From JACQZO01 sp964512325 (GTDB lineage Bacteria > Patescibacteriota > Gracilibacteria > RBG-16-42-10), in NCBI GenBank assembly GCA_964512325.1, contig CAZEGN010000001.1, forward strand, positions 1 through 64,000: a stretch of 64,000 nt of DNA, given 5' to 3'. The notes beneath the pieces are model-generated. The model ran no database searches and was not told where the DNA came from. It saw only the letters and a program-made list of their open reading frames with translations. A program made the position numbers and the translations under genes. Below are positions 25,180 through 35,159 of the stretch, one piece after another (within the stretch, counting starts at the first letter, position 1; each line of letters opens with the position of its first letter).

Positions 25180-25254
25180 CGTCTTCGTCTCGCCTCACTC
25201 CTCATCACTTGAGCTTATTGAGCATGCTCGAAGACGGAGGACAAGACGAAGACG
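25180..25254. repeat. Inverted repeat downstream of tRNA-His
   Basis: CGTCTTCGTCT (25180-25190) and AGACGAAGACG (25244-25254) are perfect inverses of 11 nt with a 53-nt loop that contains a GAGC/GCTC hairpin. There is no T-run after it. Nothing else is seen between the tRNA and the topA promoter. Confidence 0.5.
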
Positions 25255-25344
25255 CAGAAAAGAATGAATGAATAAGGGCTGATTTCTTTAGAGGCAACTT
25301 TTCTTCAACTTAGTCTGCTATCAGCCTCAATTCATTCACCATAT

Positions 25345-25374
25345 TTGCATTTTTAAAATTTTTCCTTTTATACT
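25345..25374 (+). promoter_or_regulatory. Putative topA promoter
   Basis: A -35 box TTGCAT (25345-25350), 18-nt spacer and -10 box TATACT (25369-25374). The predicted start is about 20 nt before the topA ATG. Confidence 0.5.
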
Positions 25375-25400
25375 GGCGCAGTAACTCCTCTCTTTATTTC

Positions 25401-27881
25401 ATGGCTAAAAATCTTGTCATTGTTGAGTCACCGGCTAAGGCCCAAACAATTAGTAAATTCTTAGGCAAAGACTTTATTGTCCGCGCCTCTTTTGGACATA
25501 TTCGTGATTTGCCCAAATCAAAATTAGGGGTCGACCCTGAACACAACTTCGAGCCGACCTATGTTGTATCGAAGGAAGCACGCACACAAAAAGCCGTAAA
25601 GGATTTAAAAGAGCAATTAAAAAAAGTGGATACTGTTTGGATTGCAACAGATCCGGATCGTGAAGGTGAAGCAATTGGCTGGCACCTCACCCAAGCCCTA
25701 CCCATTAAGAAGACACAAAAAACACATCGTGTCACTTTTCATGAAATTACGAAACAAGCTATTCTCCATTCACTGGAGAATCCGCAAACAATCAATATCA
25801 ACCTTGTCGACGCCCAACAGGCTCGTCGCATTTTGGATCGTATTGTAGGTTATGAACTATCACCGCTGCTGTGGGAGAAAATTCGATATGGCTTATCTGC
25901 GGGCCGTGTCCAATCAGTGGCAGTGCGCTTAATTGTTGAACGTGAGCGTGAAATTAAAGCGTTTATTCCAGAGGAAAGCTGGAGCATTACCGGGCAATTT
26001 CATACCACAGACAAACAGAGTTTTTCTGCTCAGCTTACTAACATCAAAAGTAAAAAGGCCCAATTACACGTCGAGGCTGATACAAAGCCTATACTAGAAG
26101 ATGTGAAACCACTACCACGCACGGGAATTGTCGAGAATGTAGAAGAGAAAGAAAAAAAACGCTATCCTGCTCCTCCATTTATTACATCCACTTTACAACA
26201 AGAAGCTTCTCGAAAACTGGGATTCTCGGTGAAACAAACCATGATGATTGCCCAGCAACTGTATGAGGGTGTAGATTTGCCTGAGGGACGCGCAGGTTTA
26301 ATTACTTACATGCGTACTGATTCGGTCAACTTAGCGAGTGTTGCTGTGCAAGAAATGCGCCGCCTGATTGAAAAGAATTATGGCGCAGAGTATGTGCCAG
26401 CTCAAGCACGTCACTATCGCAGTGGCAAACAAGCACAAGAAGCTCATGAAGCGATACGTCCAACCCGCATTGAGCTAACACCTGATTACTTAGCAGAAAA
26501 AGGACTATTAGATGGACAGCAACTTGCCCTTTACCGCATCATCTGGCAACGCACTATTGCCTGCCAAATGGCCGAAGCAAAACTCAAACAAGTAAGTGCA
26601 GACATTCAAGTTAATGGCACACAATCCAACTATACTTTTCATACTACCGGCCAGGTTATTACCTTCCCTGGATTTATTAAAGTATATCGTGAGGATTTTG
26701 ATAGTGTTGAGGAAGCGAGTGAAGATGAAGAGAGCATTTTACCACCAGTAAAAAATGGCGATCATGTGAACCTGCAGGAGATTATTCCCAATCAGCATTT
26801 CACCAAGCCACCAGCTCGCTACACCGAATCCAGCTTAATCAAAAAGCTGGAACATGAAGGCATAGGTCGCCCAAGTACCTATGCTCCAACTATATCCACT
26901 ATTATTGCGCGTGGCTATGTTGAAAAAGATGGCAAAACTCTTTTCCCAACTGACACTGGCGAAGTAGTAAATGATTTCTTAGTAAAATTCTTTGAGGCAT
27001 ATGTGAATATGCATTTCACAGCACAAATGGAACAAAAGCTAGATGATATTGCTGACGGAAAAGTAAAGTGGGTCGATATCGTAAAAGATTACTATCACCC
27101 ACTTCATAAAGCGATTGCTGACAATAAAGAAAGCATTGCGAAAGCTGATGTGATTAGCGAGCAAACCGATGAAAAGTGTGACGTTTGCGGTGCTCCTATG
27201 GTTATCAAGCTCAGCCGCTTTGGCAAGTTCCTTTCATGCTCACGTTACCCTGACTGCAAAAATGCCAAAGCAATGGATGGTAAAGAAATGATGACGGATA
27301 TCGCTATCGGTACCGATCCTGAGAGCAAACTTGCTATTGTTCTTAAAAATGGTCGCTATGGTCCATATCTGCAACTCGGTGAAGATGAAGGCAAGGTTAA
27401 AGCGAAAAAAGTTTCAACTGCATATGGTCCTAAACTCATACCGATTTCGCCCAGCATTCACAATCCGCCCACGCTTGAAGAAGCATTACAGCTACTAGCT
27501 CTACCTCGAATATTAGGCAAGGATGAAACAACGGATATTTCTGTGGGCATGGGCCGTTTTGGACCATATATCAAGAAGGGTAGCGAATACCGCTCAATCC
27601 CAAAAGAAAAAGATATTTTGACCATCACACTAGAAGAAGCAAAGGAATTGTTAGCAGCACCAAAAACCAGTGGACGCCGTAGTGCGGAGGCACTAAAAGA
27701 GCTAGGCACTAGTCCAAAAACTAAGAAAGCAGTCAAAATCATGAAAGGTCGCTTTGGTCCGTATATCACGGATGGATCTAAGACTTTTGCCTCTATTCCT
27801 AAAGACACTGAGATTGAAGATATCACACTAGAACAAGCTTTAGAGCTGCTTGCTAAGAAAAAGCAGAAAAAAAGCAAATAG
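25401..27881 (+). CDS. topA: DNA topoisomerase I
   Basis: The protein is 826 aa. The Toprim domain begins with VIVESPAKAQTISKFLG and has the acidic triad IATDPDREGEAIGWH (about 85). The catalytic Tyr is in GLITYMRTDSVNLA (about 301), and ERIGRPSTYAP-type sequence EGIGRPSTYAPT lies near 490. A single four-Cys zinc finger (CDVCGAP ... CSRYPDCKN, about 593-620) is followed by three RxGPY repeats (NGRYGPYLQ, MGRFGPYIK, KGRFGPYIT). It relaxes negative supercoils in a type IA mechanism. The gene stands alone, with a promoter just upstream. Confidence 0.96.
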   Translation: MAKNLVIVESPAKAQTISKFLGKDFIVRASFGHIRDLPKSKLGVDPEHNFEPTYVVSKEARTQKAVKDLKEQLKKVDTVWIATDPDREGEAIGWHLTQALPIKKTQKTHRVTFHEITKQAILHSLENPQTININLVDAQQARRILDRIVGYELSPLLWEKIRYGLSAGRVQSVAVRLIVEREREIKAFIPEESWSITGQFHTTDKQSFSAQLTNIKSKKAQLHVEADTKPILEDVKPLPRTGIVENVEEKEKKRYPAPPFITSTLQQEASRKLGFSVKQTMMIAQQLYEGVDLPEGRAGLITYMRTDSVNLASVAVQEMRRLIEKNYGAEYVPAQARHYRSGKQAQEAHEAIRPTRIELTPDYLAEKGLLDGQQLALYRIIWQRTIACQMAEAKLKQVSADIQVNGTQSNYTFHTTGQVITFPGFIKVYREDFDSVEEASEDEESILPPVKNGDHVNLQEIIPNQHFTKPPARYTESSLIKKLEHEGIGRPSTYAPTISTIIARGYVEKDGKTLFPTDTGEVVNDFLVKFFEAYVNMHFTAQMEQKLDDIADGKVKWVDIVKDYYHPLHKAIADNKESIAKADVISEQTDEKCDVCGAPMVIKLSRFGKFLSCSRYPDCKNAKAMDGKEMMTDIAIGTDPESKLAIVLKNGRYGPYLQLGEDEGKVKAKKVSTAYGPKLIPISPSIHNPPTLEEALQLLALPRILGKDETTDISVGMGRFGPYIKKGSEYRSIPKEKDILTITLEEAKELLAAPKTSGRRSAEALKELGTSPKTKKAVKIMKGRFGPYITDGSKTFASIPKDTEIEDITLEQALELLAKKKQKKSK

Positions 27882-27994
27882 AGATTAGATCATGGGCATT
27901 ACAAGCATACCAATGATTTTGCAGTAGCAATGAATGACAAACATTCATATTTCTGCTATTAGTGCTCCGGATTTTTATTATTGAAAGACAAAAA

Positions 27995-30900
27995 ATGGGA
28001 ACACTTCACCGCATTGAAGATGCAAGATCAAAAACCACTCCTTTGCTAGCTGGCGCCCCAGCGGTGATTGCAACTGCACGAGCTGACATTGTTGCTATAA
28101 AAGCAACTCCAGCTCCTGAAGTTCGAGATGATGATGAAGGTGAAGCAGCAGCCGTTTCTGGATTTTTTGCAAAAAAAACTCTTCCTATTCCTGGCAAGGT
28201 TCTGCCAATTACACCTCCGAAAATCCCCCCTACTTCAATGGTGGAATTAGCAGAAACAATTACGTTAAGAAGCCTACGGTTAGAGGAATGTGAGGATATG
28301 GCTTTCACCATATCAGATCTAGAGCCAGATGAAATTACTGATAGTGATCGAAAAGTGATTGCTGAAGCGGGTAGCATATTTCAGCATACAGCGCCTGGTA
28401 GTACTCATGCATTTGACCGCTTGATCACCGCAAATATTGCTCGCACTGAACGCAACTATTTGCTCAAGGCTTATCAGTTAATCCGCAACAAAAAGCTTGC
28501 ACGAACTAACTCTGCTGAAAACAAAACAGTTGATGTAAGAGCATATGTCAACAAGCACCGACCTCTCGTCAGTAAGCTAGCACAAGATCTAGTTTATCAA
28601 ATGTTAGAAAGACCCGATGACAGATCTTTCTTAACGCTAGCGGCGTTTGCGGCTTTGCCTTATACAGCAAGCAGAGACGCAGCAACAGCTCTCCGCAAAG
28701 CCCTTATGGATGAGTGCACAACACTTGAGGCGAGCAATAAGCTGTACTGGAAACAAAAGAAAGCCGCCCTCATCTGTCTTGCCGAGAGAACAATTGACGG
28801 TGTAAAAGGCACGCCCCCTCCTATTCCTACTCAAAAAAGATTTTTTGAAAAAGTCTTAGCAGAAGTTTGGGAAACAAGAAAGCTGTCACCCACGATTATT
28901 GATGAGGTCACTCCCGCAAATGCAACTGTCGAAGATCGTGATGAAATGAGTTTGAATGACTTTACCCTTTCTCCGACAGACAAGGCTCTTTTTTCGGCAG
29001 TAGAGAGATTTCAACGTGCAGCAACAAGTAGTGTTAGCTCCCCGCTGCATTATTATGATGCACTTACCCATGCCGCTGCTGCTTATCCAAGACAGGCGCA
29101 GGCTTTTGTTCGATTGGCACATATAGCTCAACCCAAATCAGCTGCACATGCCAACATTGATCAAGCGACATTGGAAACACGGTATGCTAACCAGATAAAG
29201 TCTTTGGCACTAAGAGTGGTGTACCACAAAGCACAAGAGGCTCAAGATTACTATACCGATGCTGCACTAGCTAGTATTCCTGGTGAGCTTTCTGCTCAAA
29301 ATAGAAAACATCTGAGGACACTACTAGTAGCAGAGATAGCTAAGCTAGAAAAAATAGGAGTAAAAAAACTATTGGAAATGGAGCGCTGTGCCAGCGATGC
29401 TGCCTTCGCCGCTGTTACTGATCCGCTAAGACATATTCAACTATTACTTGACGCTCGCGCACAGTTTTCATCAACAGAAGAGCAGGATGTGTTCCAACAT
29501 GTACTTCATATAGTAAAAGCGGACTTAGCGACTTTCGCTGAAGAAATTAAAGTGATCAAGACCAATAGTCGTGCAGAGAAAAAAAGCATGACCACTAAAT
29601 TTCACGAAGACATTGCAATCAAAAAACGCAGCCACACCCTCACTAGTGCTCAAGCAGCTAACTTTCGAGCATTGTATAAACTTGCTAGTCAAGATATAGG
29701 CTCACTCTTTGCGTTCCTTGAAGGTCTCCCCACCCTTGATCAAGCAGATAAAGCTTATGTAACGGCACTCGCCCGTTATGTGGCACTCGCTTTTGACCGC
29801 GAAAATAAAGCGGCGATAATGCAGAAAGTAGACAAATTGCTATACAATGAAAGCATGCGCAATCAGTTTGAATTAGCACTAAATATTGCTGTCACCCACC
29901 AGGAAAGGCTAACAAATTTTGTTTTAGCGACAATTGAACAAATATCGCAAAACCCTAGTCATCATCAGGAAATTCTTTTTGAAGCGGTCAGGAATCTACA
30001 AGTAAATGATTATCGCGACTTCTATTCTTTATATGATCGTTTCAAACATTTGATCAGGCCTCGTAATAGACCTTACGCTCCTTTTCAAGCTCCGCCCGAA
30101 GAGCCCAACAGATTTGAAATGCTTACCGTACATGGCCAACAAGCTGCAAAACTCGTTGCCAAAGCAGCACCAGGTGTTACAACTGCAGCTAAATGGCTCG
30201 TCCTTGCTGGAGCACTAGCTTTTGATAGTTCCGGAATAGAGGCGTCATCAACTATGAAGTTAGCACCAGTAGAAAGCGTTGATTATTCGCGCACACCTGA
30301 AACTGCCCTACTGCGCAGTTTCACATCTTCGCCTCATAGTGTATTCATGGGCTTTAATCGAACAGGTCAAGCACGCGCCTATGTTGTAGATGGACCAGCT
30401 CCCCAAGGAGTTGAAGCCATAACTGCACATGCCGGTGAAGTTGTTTATTCACCACTGGAATTCACCATTGAGTATGAGCCGGTCAATGTTCACTCAGCCT
30501 TATATGGATTCATGCGTCGCCCAAGCTTCCTCCGCGCATATCCTCAATACCAAGCTGGACCTCGAGATCAGAGCTTATTGTTAAGCAATGCTACAGGTCG
30601 ACTTCGTTATATTCAATCACATATTGCGATGGGAGATAAAATCACCTTGGGTTTCAATGCCCAAGGCAACATCGTGATTTCTCGTTGGCGCCGTGATGCA
30701 ACAGAACTCGTGTCACAGCCTATTGTCATTGATTGTTCACGTTTGCCTAATCTTGGCAATTTTGCACTAAATGGCTCTGCACCATCACGACCAGCATTGC
30801 AAATGACACCTATTAACATTTCTCCTACCCCTACAACTGCATATGCACAATTAGAGAAAGAAATAGCCACAACGAAGGTTGTAGCTACTTCTGTGCAGCG

Positions 30901-31006
30901 TGCAACTACTGGTTGGTGGACTGAAGTAAAACAAGCAGTGAGCAGAAATTTGCATCTTACTATTGCGTCTAGTAAGAATTTGATGCATAGAATATTTAGG
31001 TACTAG
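27995..31006 (+). CDS. Large helical protein with one membrane segment, unknown
   Basis: The protein is 1003 aa from the ATG at 27995. The first 110 residues are low-complexity and Ala/Pro/Glu-rich. Residues about 110-700 look helical, with repeated alanine- and leucine-rich stretches. One hydrophobic segment (TTAAKWLVLAGALAF, about 728-742) suggests a membrane anchor. The last 260 residues look like a beta-rich domain. I recognise no family. The next gene, 13 nt downstream, is a protein-kinase-like protein, so the two probably function together and this one may be its substrate or scaffold. Confidence 0.6.
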   Translation: MGTLHRIEDARSKTTPLLAGAPAVIATARADIVAIKATPAPEVRDDDEGEAAAVSGFFAKKTLPIPGKVLPITPPKIPPTSMVELAETITLRSLRLEECEDMAFTISDLEPDEITDSDRKVIAEAGSIFQHTAPGSTHAFDRLITANIARTERNYLLKAYQLIRNKKLARTNSAENKTVDVRAYVNKHRPLVSKLAQDLVYQMLERPDDRSFLTLAAFAALPYTASRDAATALRKALMDECTTLEASNKLYWKQKKAALICLAERTIDGVKGTPPPIPTQKRFFEKVLAEVWETRKLSPTIIDEVTPANATVEDRDEMSLNDFTLSPTDKALFSAVERFQRAATSSVSSPLHYYDALTHAAAAYPRQAQAFVRLAHIAQPKSAAHANIDQATLETRYANQIKSLALRVVYHKAQEAQDYYTDAALASIPGELSAQNRKHLRTLLVAEIAKLEKIGVKKLLEMERCASDAAFAAVTDPLRHIQLLLDARAQFSSTEEQDVFQHVLHIVKADLATFAEEIKVIKTNSRAEKKSMTTKFHEDIAIKKRSHTLTSAQAANFRALYKLASQDIGSLFAFLEGLPTLDQADKAYVTALARYVALAFDRENKAAIMQKVDKLLYNESMRNQFELALNIAVTHQERLTNFVLATIEQISQNPSHHQEILFEAVRNLQVNDYRDFYSLYDRFKHLIRPRNRPYAPFQAPPEEPNRFEMLTVHGQQAAKLVAKAAPGVTTAAKWLVLAGALAFDSSGIEASSTMKLAPVESVDYSRTPETALLRSFTSSPHSVFMGFNRTGQARAYVVDGPAPQGVEAITAHAGEVVYSPLEFTIEYEPVNVHSALYGFMRRPSFLRAYPQYQAGPRDQSLLLSNATGRLRYIQSHIAMGDKITLGFNAQGNIVISRWRRDATELVSQPIVIDCSRLPNLGNFALNGSAPSRPALQMTPINISPTPTTAYAQLEKEIATTKVVATSVQRATTGWWTEVKQAVSRNLHLTIASSKNLMHRIFRY

Positions 31007-31019
31007 TTATACTCGTTTT

Positions 31020-32099
31020 ATGTGTCCGACACGATTGGATCACGCGCAACCTACTCCCGTAGATCGGTATGTAGAATTAGCAGAAGATGTAAGAAACGAC
31101 TTGCAAGGCCTAGTTGCTCCTCAACCTTGGCAATCTGTCTTATTGAGACCTCGTTTGCCCTGGGGTAGCTTGTCACCCAGTTTTCAACGCAAAAATAAAA
31201 AGTACTTACATATCGCCTGTCCAGTCGGATCGCCAACCGCTTTCGCACCAATACCCGTTGTCCCAGAAGGAATTATCTTTGAAAACCAGCACACAAGAAT
31301 TGAAAAAGTCACAGTGCTTTCAGGTGGCAGTAAGGCGCTCACGGCAGTATTAAAGACAGCCCAGCCGGGTTCAGAAATAGGAGTGGGTATGTTGCAAGTT
31401 GAGAAAACCATTGCTGCACACGTAATTGCTACCGAACTCCTACCGCCATTGGTACAACCATTAGCAATTTGCACAGAAGGCATTGTCTATGAATTTATCT
31501 CTGACAATCAAGGAAAGCCTGCACCTACCTTACAACAGAAATTAAGACAACGCGATATCGACATTTCTACCTGGAAAAACGTAATGACAATGATTGCACG
31601 CGCGATGCAATTATTACACGCTCATGAATTGTCATATTTAGATTTAAAGGCGGATCATATATTAATTGATGGTAATGGCCAGGGCCGACTAATAGATCTT
31701 GGTAGTATCCGTCGATATGGCGATTTAATCGATCCCCATGAAGGGCTGATCACAAATAGCCAGACTTATAATCCTGCGGAAATCATTGAGACACAGCGAC
31801 TGATTGCTGCTCAAGATGTTCCCGACAAAAAAGCATTTGGGTTGGTTATTGCCCAAAGTTTGAACTACTTTCCCGATTCCAGACAAAAACGATGGCTATC
31901 GTTATTAGCGGAACATCTCATAGACGCAGTAAAACATCCATTTCCCATGACAAGTGTGAGTGAATTGGGCGAGTTTCGTGATGCTTACCATTTCTCTTGG
32001 GATATGATTATTCAAGCATTAAATCACACCCCAACAACTCGTGGAGCAATCAAGGAGACTTTAATATCACCCAAACGCCCAGATCCAAGGCGAGACTAA
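31020..32099 (+). CDS. Serine/threonine protein kinase-like protein
   Basis: The protein is 359 aa. A Hanks-type kinase core is suggested by the catalytic loop YLDLKADHILI (about 206, the HRDLKxxN motif with Asp and Lys kept but Asn replaced by His) and by LIDLGSIRR in place of DFG. An upstream strand AVLKTAQ may hold the ATP-binding Lys, and a Glu-rich helix follows. The Asn-to-His change at a metal ligand makes activity uncertain. The N-terminal 90 residues are unassigned. A TATACT box ends 6 nt before the ATG. It is paired with the 1003-aa protein upstream. Confidence 0.65.
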   Translation: MCPTRLDHAQPTPVDRYVELAEDVRNDLQGLVAPQPWQSVLLRPRLPWGSLSPSFQRKNKKYLHIACPVGSPTAFAPIPVVPEGIIFENQHTRIEKVTVLSGGSKALTAVLKTAQPGSEIGVGMLQVEKTIAAHVIATELLPPLVQPLAICTEGIVYEFISDNQGKPAPTLQQKLRQRDIDISTWKNVMTMIARAMQLLHAHELSYLDLKADHILIDGNGQGRLIDLGSIRRYGDLIDPHEGLITNSQTYNPAEIIETQRLIAAQDVPDKKAFGLVIAQSLNYFPDSRQKRWLSLLAEHLIDAVKHPFPMTSVSELGEFRDAYHFSWDMIIQALNHTPTTRGAIKETLISPKRPDPRRD

Positions 32100-32158
32100 T
32101 TGGCTGCTTCGGATATTTCATGCTATAACTGATTTGGTTTTTACTCTTTTAAACCTTT

Positions 32159-32437
32159 ATGCCCAAAAAACAATCTTCAACACCCAGTAATAAGTACGGC
32201 ATTAGTAATTTAAACTTTGGTCGCCCTGGCTTTAGCCTCGAAGCACCAAGTGTTTCTTTGCAAAAAGAGGAAAAAAAGACCGAAACCAGCAAAAGCAAAC
32301 CAAGTACCAAGAGCAAAACCAGCAAAACGACTGCAAGCAAACCCTCTACTAAAGTCAGTGCACCAAAAATGAATACAAAGAAGTCTCAGAACGCACCTAA
32401 GACTGCGATTAGAAAAGCAGCAGGAAGAGGCAAGTAG
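32159..32437 (+). CDS. Small basic low-complexity protein
   Basis: The protein is 92 aa, rich in Lys, Ser and Thr, with repeats such as SKSKPSTKSKTSKTT and no acidic core. The composition resembles histone H1-like or nucleoid-binding tails, but no family motif is seen. It would be disordered and could bind DNA or RNA. It is a separate small gene between the kinase-like gene and thrS; coding status is supported by the intact frame and strong amino-acid bias only. Confidence 0.5.
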   Translation: MPKKQSSTPSNKYGISNLNFGRPGFSLEAPSVSLQKEEKKTETSKSKPSTKSKTSKTTASKPSTKVSAPKMNTKKSQNAPKTAIRKAAGRGK

Positions 32438-32570
32438 AAAACGAAGTGTGAGCGGAAGTGGGAGGTTAGCATGTGGAATGAGTACCCTCTGCTTCGACAG
32501 TGCTCAGGACGCCGTGTTCCGCTCCAATCGGATTACGAGTGCGAGCGGATTTGTCTCTGATTCTCCCCCC

Positions 32571-32595
32571 ATTTTGAATCTTGAATTTTGAATTA
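32571..32595. repeat. AATTNNN heptamer repeat
   Basis: TTGAATC, TTGAATT, TTGAATT units just after the thrS stop. The 170-nt gap also holds a CTTCGACAGTGCTCAGGAC stretch similar to the insertion in dispersed repeat copy 2. Confidence 0.65.
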
Positions 32596-32607
32596 TTCTT
32601 TGCTCTT

Positions 32608-34371
32608 TTAATTCAGTGTCTTCAACATTCTCTTTTCAATTTCTTCTGCAATCATTTCCTGGAACATGGCTACTTTCATTACTTCTTGCTTCTTGGTATG
32701 GAAATTTCGGGCTGCAACACTGTCTTGTTCCATTTCTTTATCACCAATCACTAGCATATAAGGCACTTTTTGCATTTCAGCTTCACGAATACGCTTGCCT
32801 AAGCTTTCATTTCGATCATCAATCGCCACTCGCACATTGGCAGTACGCAGGCTTGCTGCCACTTTATGAGCAAAGTCATGATGTGCTTCGGCAATTGGAA
32901 TGATTTGAACCTGTAATGGGGAGAGCCAGGTGGGGAAGGCACCAGCAAAGTGCTCAATCATTACCCCCATAAAGCGTTCAATTGAACCGGAAATAGCACG
33001 GTGAATCACCACGGGACGCTCTTTTTCGCCATTTTCATTTGTAAATGAAAGGTCAAAACGCACTGGCAAATTAAAGTCACATTGAATTGTGGCTAGTTGC
33101 CACTCACGGCCAATGGCATCCTTAAACATAAAATCAAGTTTAGGCCCGTAGAAAGCAGCCTCACCCTCACCTATCTTGTAAGGCAGGTTCTCTTCTTCAC
33201 ATACCTGCTTCAAAGCCCCTTCAGCAGTATTCCAAACCTCGTCAGAGCCTAAATACTTTTCTTTATGAGCATTATCGCGGATAGATAATCGCACCCAATA
33301 GCCCTCAAGCATGCCCATAGTGGTGTAAAACTCTTTGATAATACCAGCAATGGTCTTAATCTCTTGACCGATTTGGGTTACACGACAGAAGAGATGGCCA
33401 TCATCTTGGGTGATAGATCTGACGCGAGTAAGCCCACCTAACTGGCCAGACTTCTCATCACGATAAACAGTGGCAGGCTCAAAGTATCTTATTGGCAAAT
33501 CACGATATGAAAACTGATTGTCACCAAAAATCTGCATGTGATGAGGGCAATTCATTGGTTTCATAATGAAATCCTCCTCCTTGCCCTTTACCCGAAACAG
33601 CTCATCACCAAATTTTTCAGCATGACCGGAAGTCACATATAAATCTAGCTTAGCAATATGTGGTGTCCAAACCCGCATATAGCCTTTATCTTTGTGCAGT
33701 TCCCACAAGTACTCTTCTAATTCACGGCGGATCATGGCGCCACGCGGCTGCAGTAATGGTAATCCGGCTCCAACCAGCGTTGAAGAAGTAAAGAGTTTCA
33801 GTTGTTGTCCCAACAAACGGTGATCACGTTTTCTTGCTTCTTCTTGTTGGGTTAAAAATGCATCCAGCTCTGCTTTAGTCTCAAAGCAAAGTCCATAAAT
33901 TCTTTGCAACATTTTATTATTTTCATTGCCACGCCAGTAAGCTCCAGCAATCTTAGTCAACTTAAATGCCCCCATTTCCTTAGTATTATTCAAATGAGGC
34001 CCTTCACACATATCGACAAATACATCTCCATTTTTATAGAAAGATATCTCCTTAACATCTAAGTCCTCTGCCATTTCAACCTTGTAGTCCTGTTTTATGC
34101 TCTTTAAAAACTCAATTGCCTTGTCTTTTGGCTCATAATATAGCTCAAATGGCAAAGCCATATTGATATACTTCTTCATCTTTTTCTCTAGCAATTCCAA
34201 ATCTTCTGGAATTAAAGTTCTTGGCAAATCAACATCATAATAAAAGCCATTTTCTACAGTTGGACCGATTGCTAATTTAGCATCTGGAAACAGCTCCATT
34301 ACTGCCATTGCTAGCACATGAGCGGCACTATGACGCATGCGCTCAATTTTTGAATCATCTTTTGTAGACAT
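32608..34371 (-). CDS. thrS: Threonyl-tRNA synthetase lacking the TGS domain
   Basis: The protein is 587 aa, against about 640 in the usual bacterial enzyme. It starts directly in the editing domain, with the HxxxH motif HSAAHVLA (about 14) and CEGPHL. The catalytic core has the Zn ligands in MNCPHHMQI, motif 2 EPATVYRDEKSGQLGGLTRVR, and motif 3 RAISGSIERFMGV. The C-terminal anticodon-binding domain is intact. The N-terminal TGS/N1 region is absent. It charges tRNA-Thr. No upstream in-frame extension restores TGS. Confidence 0.95.
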   Translation of the reverse strand: MSTKDDSKIERMRHSAAHVLAMAVMELFPDAKLAIGPTVENGFYYDVDLPRTLIPEDLELLEKKMKKYINMALPFELYYEPKDKAIEFLKSIKQDYKVEMAEDLDVKEISFYKNGDVFVDMCEGPHLNNTKEMGAFKLTKIAGAYWRGNENNKMLQRIYGLCFETKAELDAFLTQQEEARKRDHRLLGQQLKLFTSSTLVGAGLPLLQPRGAMIRRELEEYLWELHKDKGYMRVWTPHIAKLDLYVTSGHAEKFGDELFRVKGKEEDFIMKPMNCPHHMQIFGDNQFSYRDLPIRYFEPATVYRDEKSGQLGGLTRVRSITQDDGHLFCRVTQIGQEIKTIAGIIKEFYTTMGMLEGYWVRLSIRDNAHKEKYLGSDEVWNTAEGALKQVCEEENLPYKIGEGEAAFYGPKLDFMFKDAIGREWQLATIQCDFNLPVRFDLSFTNENGEKERPVVIHRAISGSIERFMGVMIEHFAGAFPTWLSPLQVQIIPIAEAHHDFAHKVAASLRTANVRVAIDDRNESLGKRIREAEMQKVPYMLVIGDKEMEQDSVAARNFHTKKQEVMKVAMFQEMIAEEIEKRMLKTLN

Positions 34372-34525
34372 AGAGTTTAAACTTAGAGTAGTGAGATAAG
34401 GAGTTTGCGTAACAATAGAAATTGACGAAAGCGGCGCTATACTAGCACAACCTCGAATAATTCTGAATGCAACACTTTTCTTGGCCCTCCAATCGAGACC
34501 AAATTAGTCAACCCCGCTTTGAGTG

Positions 34526-35158
34526 TTAACCTACATTCGCTCGCAGTAGTTGCAGCGCCTCTTTTCGATTTACTGCTTCAAATAAATAGTTTCCTGTGAC
34601 CAAGATGTCAGCACCAGCGCTCTTCAGTAAGGCTGCATTTTCGGCGTTTATTCCACCATCCACTGCAATAGTCGCCTCAGGAAAGTGTTTCCTAAGCCAA
34701 CTCACTACTTGTACAGCTGATTCATTAAACTTTTGGCCGCTAAAACCAGGCTTCACACCCATAACCAAAAATGAATGCATGAAAGCTAAGTCCGCAATAT
34801 GAGCTTCTAAATCATAATCTAAACCAATTGCCAGCCCCGGTTCGGCACCTAAAGCAGTAATCGTATCAATGAGCACTTGCATATCTGCACGATTTTGCGG
34901 ATGAAAATAGACAGTATCAGTCGCCCGAACATGGAGCCAGCGTACTACCTCAATAGGATCAGCGACCATTAAGTGAATATCACGCCGGTATATTTCGGGA
35001 ATGCTTTGAATTGTACTGACTCCTAAAGCCAAATTCGGTACAAAATGACCATCCATGACATCGAGATGTAGACGATCAACCAAAGGGGCAACATCCTCAA
35101 TTTCTTTTTCTAAGCACAAAGGGTTTGCGGCTAACAATGAAGCAGAGATTTGAGTCAT
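34526..35158 (-). CDS. rpe: Ribulose-phosphate 3-epimerase
   Basis: The protein is 210 aa from the Met at 35158; the longer frame would run back into rpiB. A TIM-barrel signature is clear: ISASLLAAN at the start, LHLDVMDGHFVPNLALG (about 32-48), IHLMVADP, VMGVKPGFSGQKF and ATIAVDGGIN. It interconverts ribulose 5-phosphate and xylulose 5-phosphate in the non-oxidative pentose phosphate pathway. It follows rpiB with 1 nt between stop and start. Confidence 0.93.
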   Translation of the reverse strand: MTQISASLLAANPLCLEKEIEDVAPLVDRLHLDVMDGHFVPNLALGVSTIQSIPEIYRRDIHLMVADPIEVVRWLHVRATDTVYFHPQNRADMQVLIDTITALGAEPGLAIGLDYDLEAHIADLAFMHSFLVMGVKPGFSGQKFNESAVQVVSWLRKHFPEATIAVDGGINAENAALLKSAGADILVTGNYLFEAVNRKEALQLLRANVG

Positions 35159-35159
35159 A

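Noticed and set aside
34372..34525. Terminator between thrS and rpe
   Set aside because: Possible short inverted stretches lack a following T-run on the minus strand.
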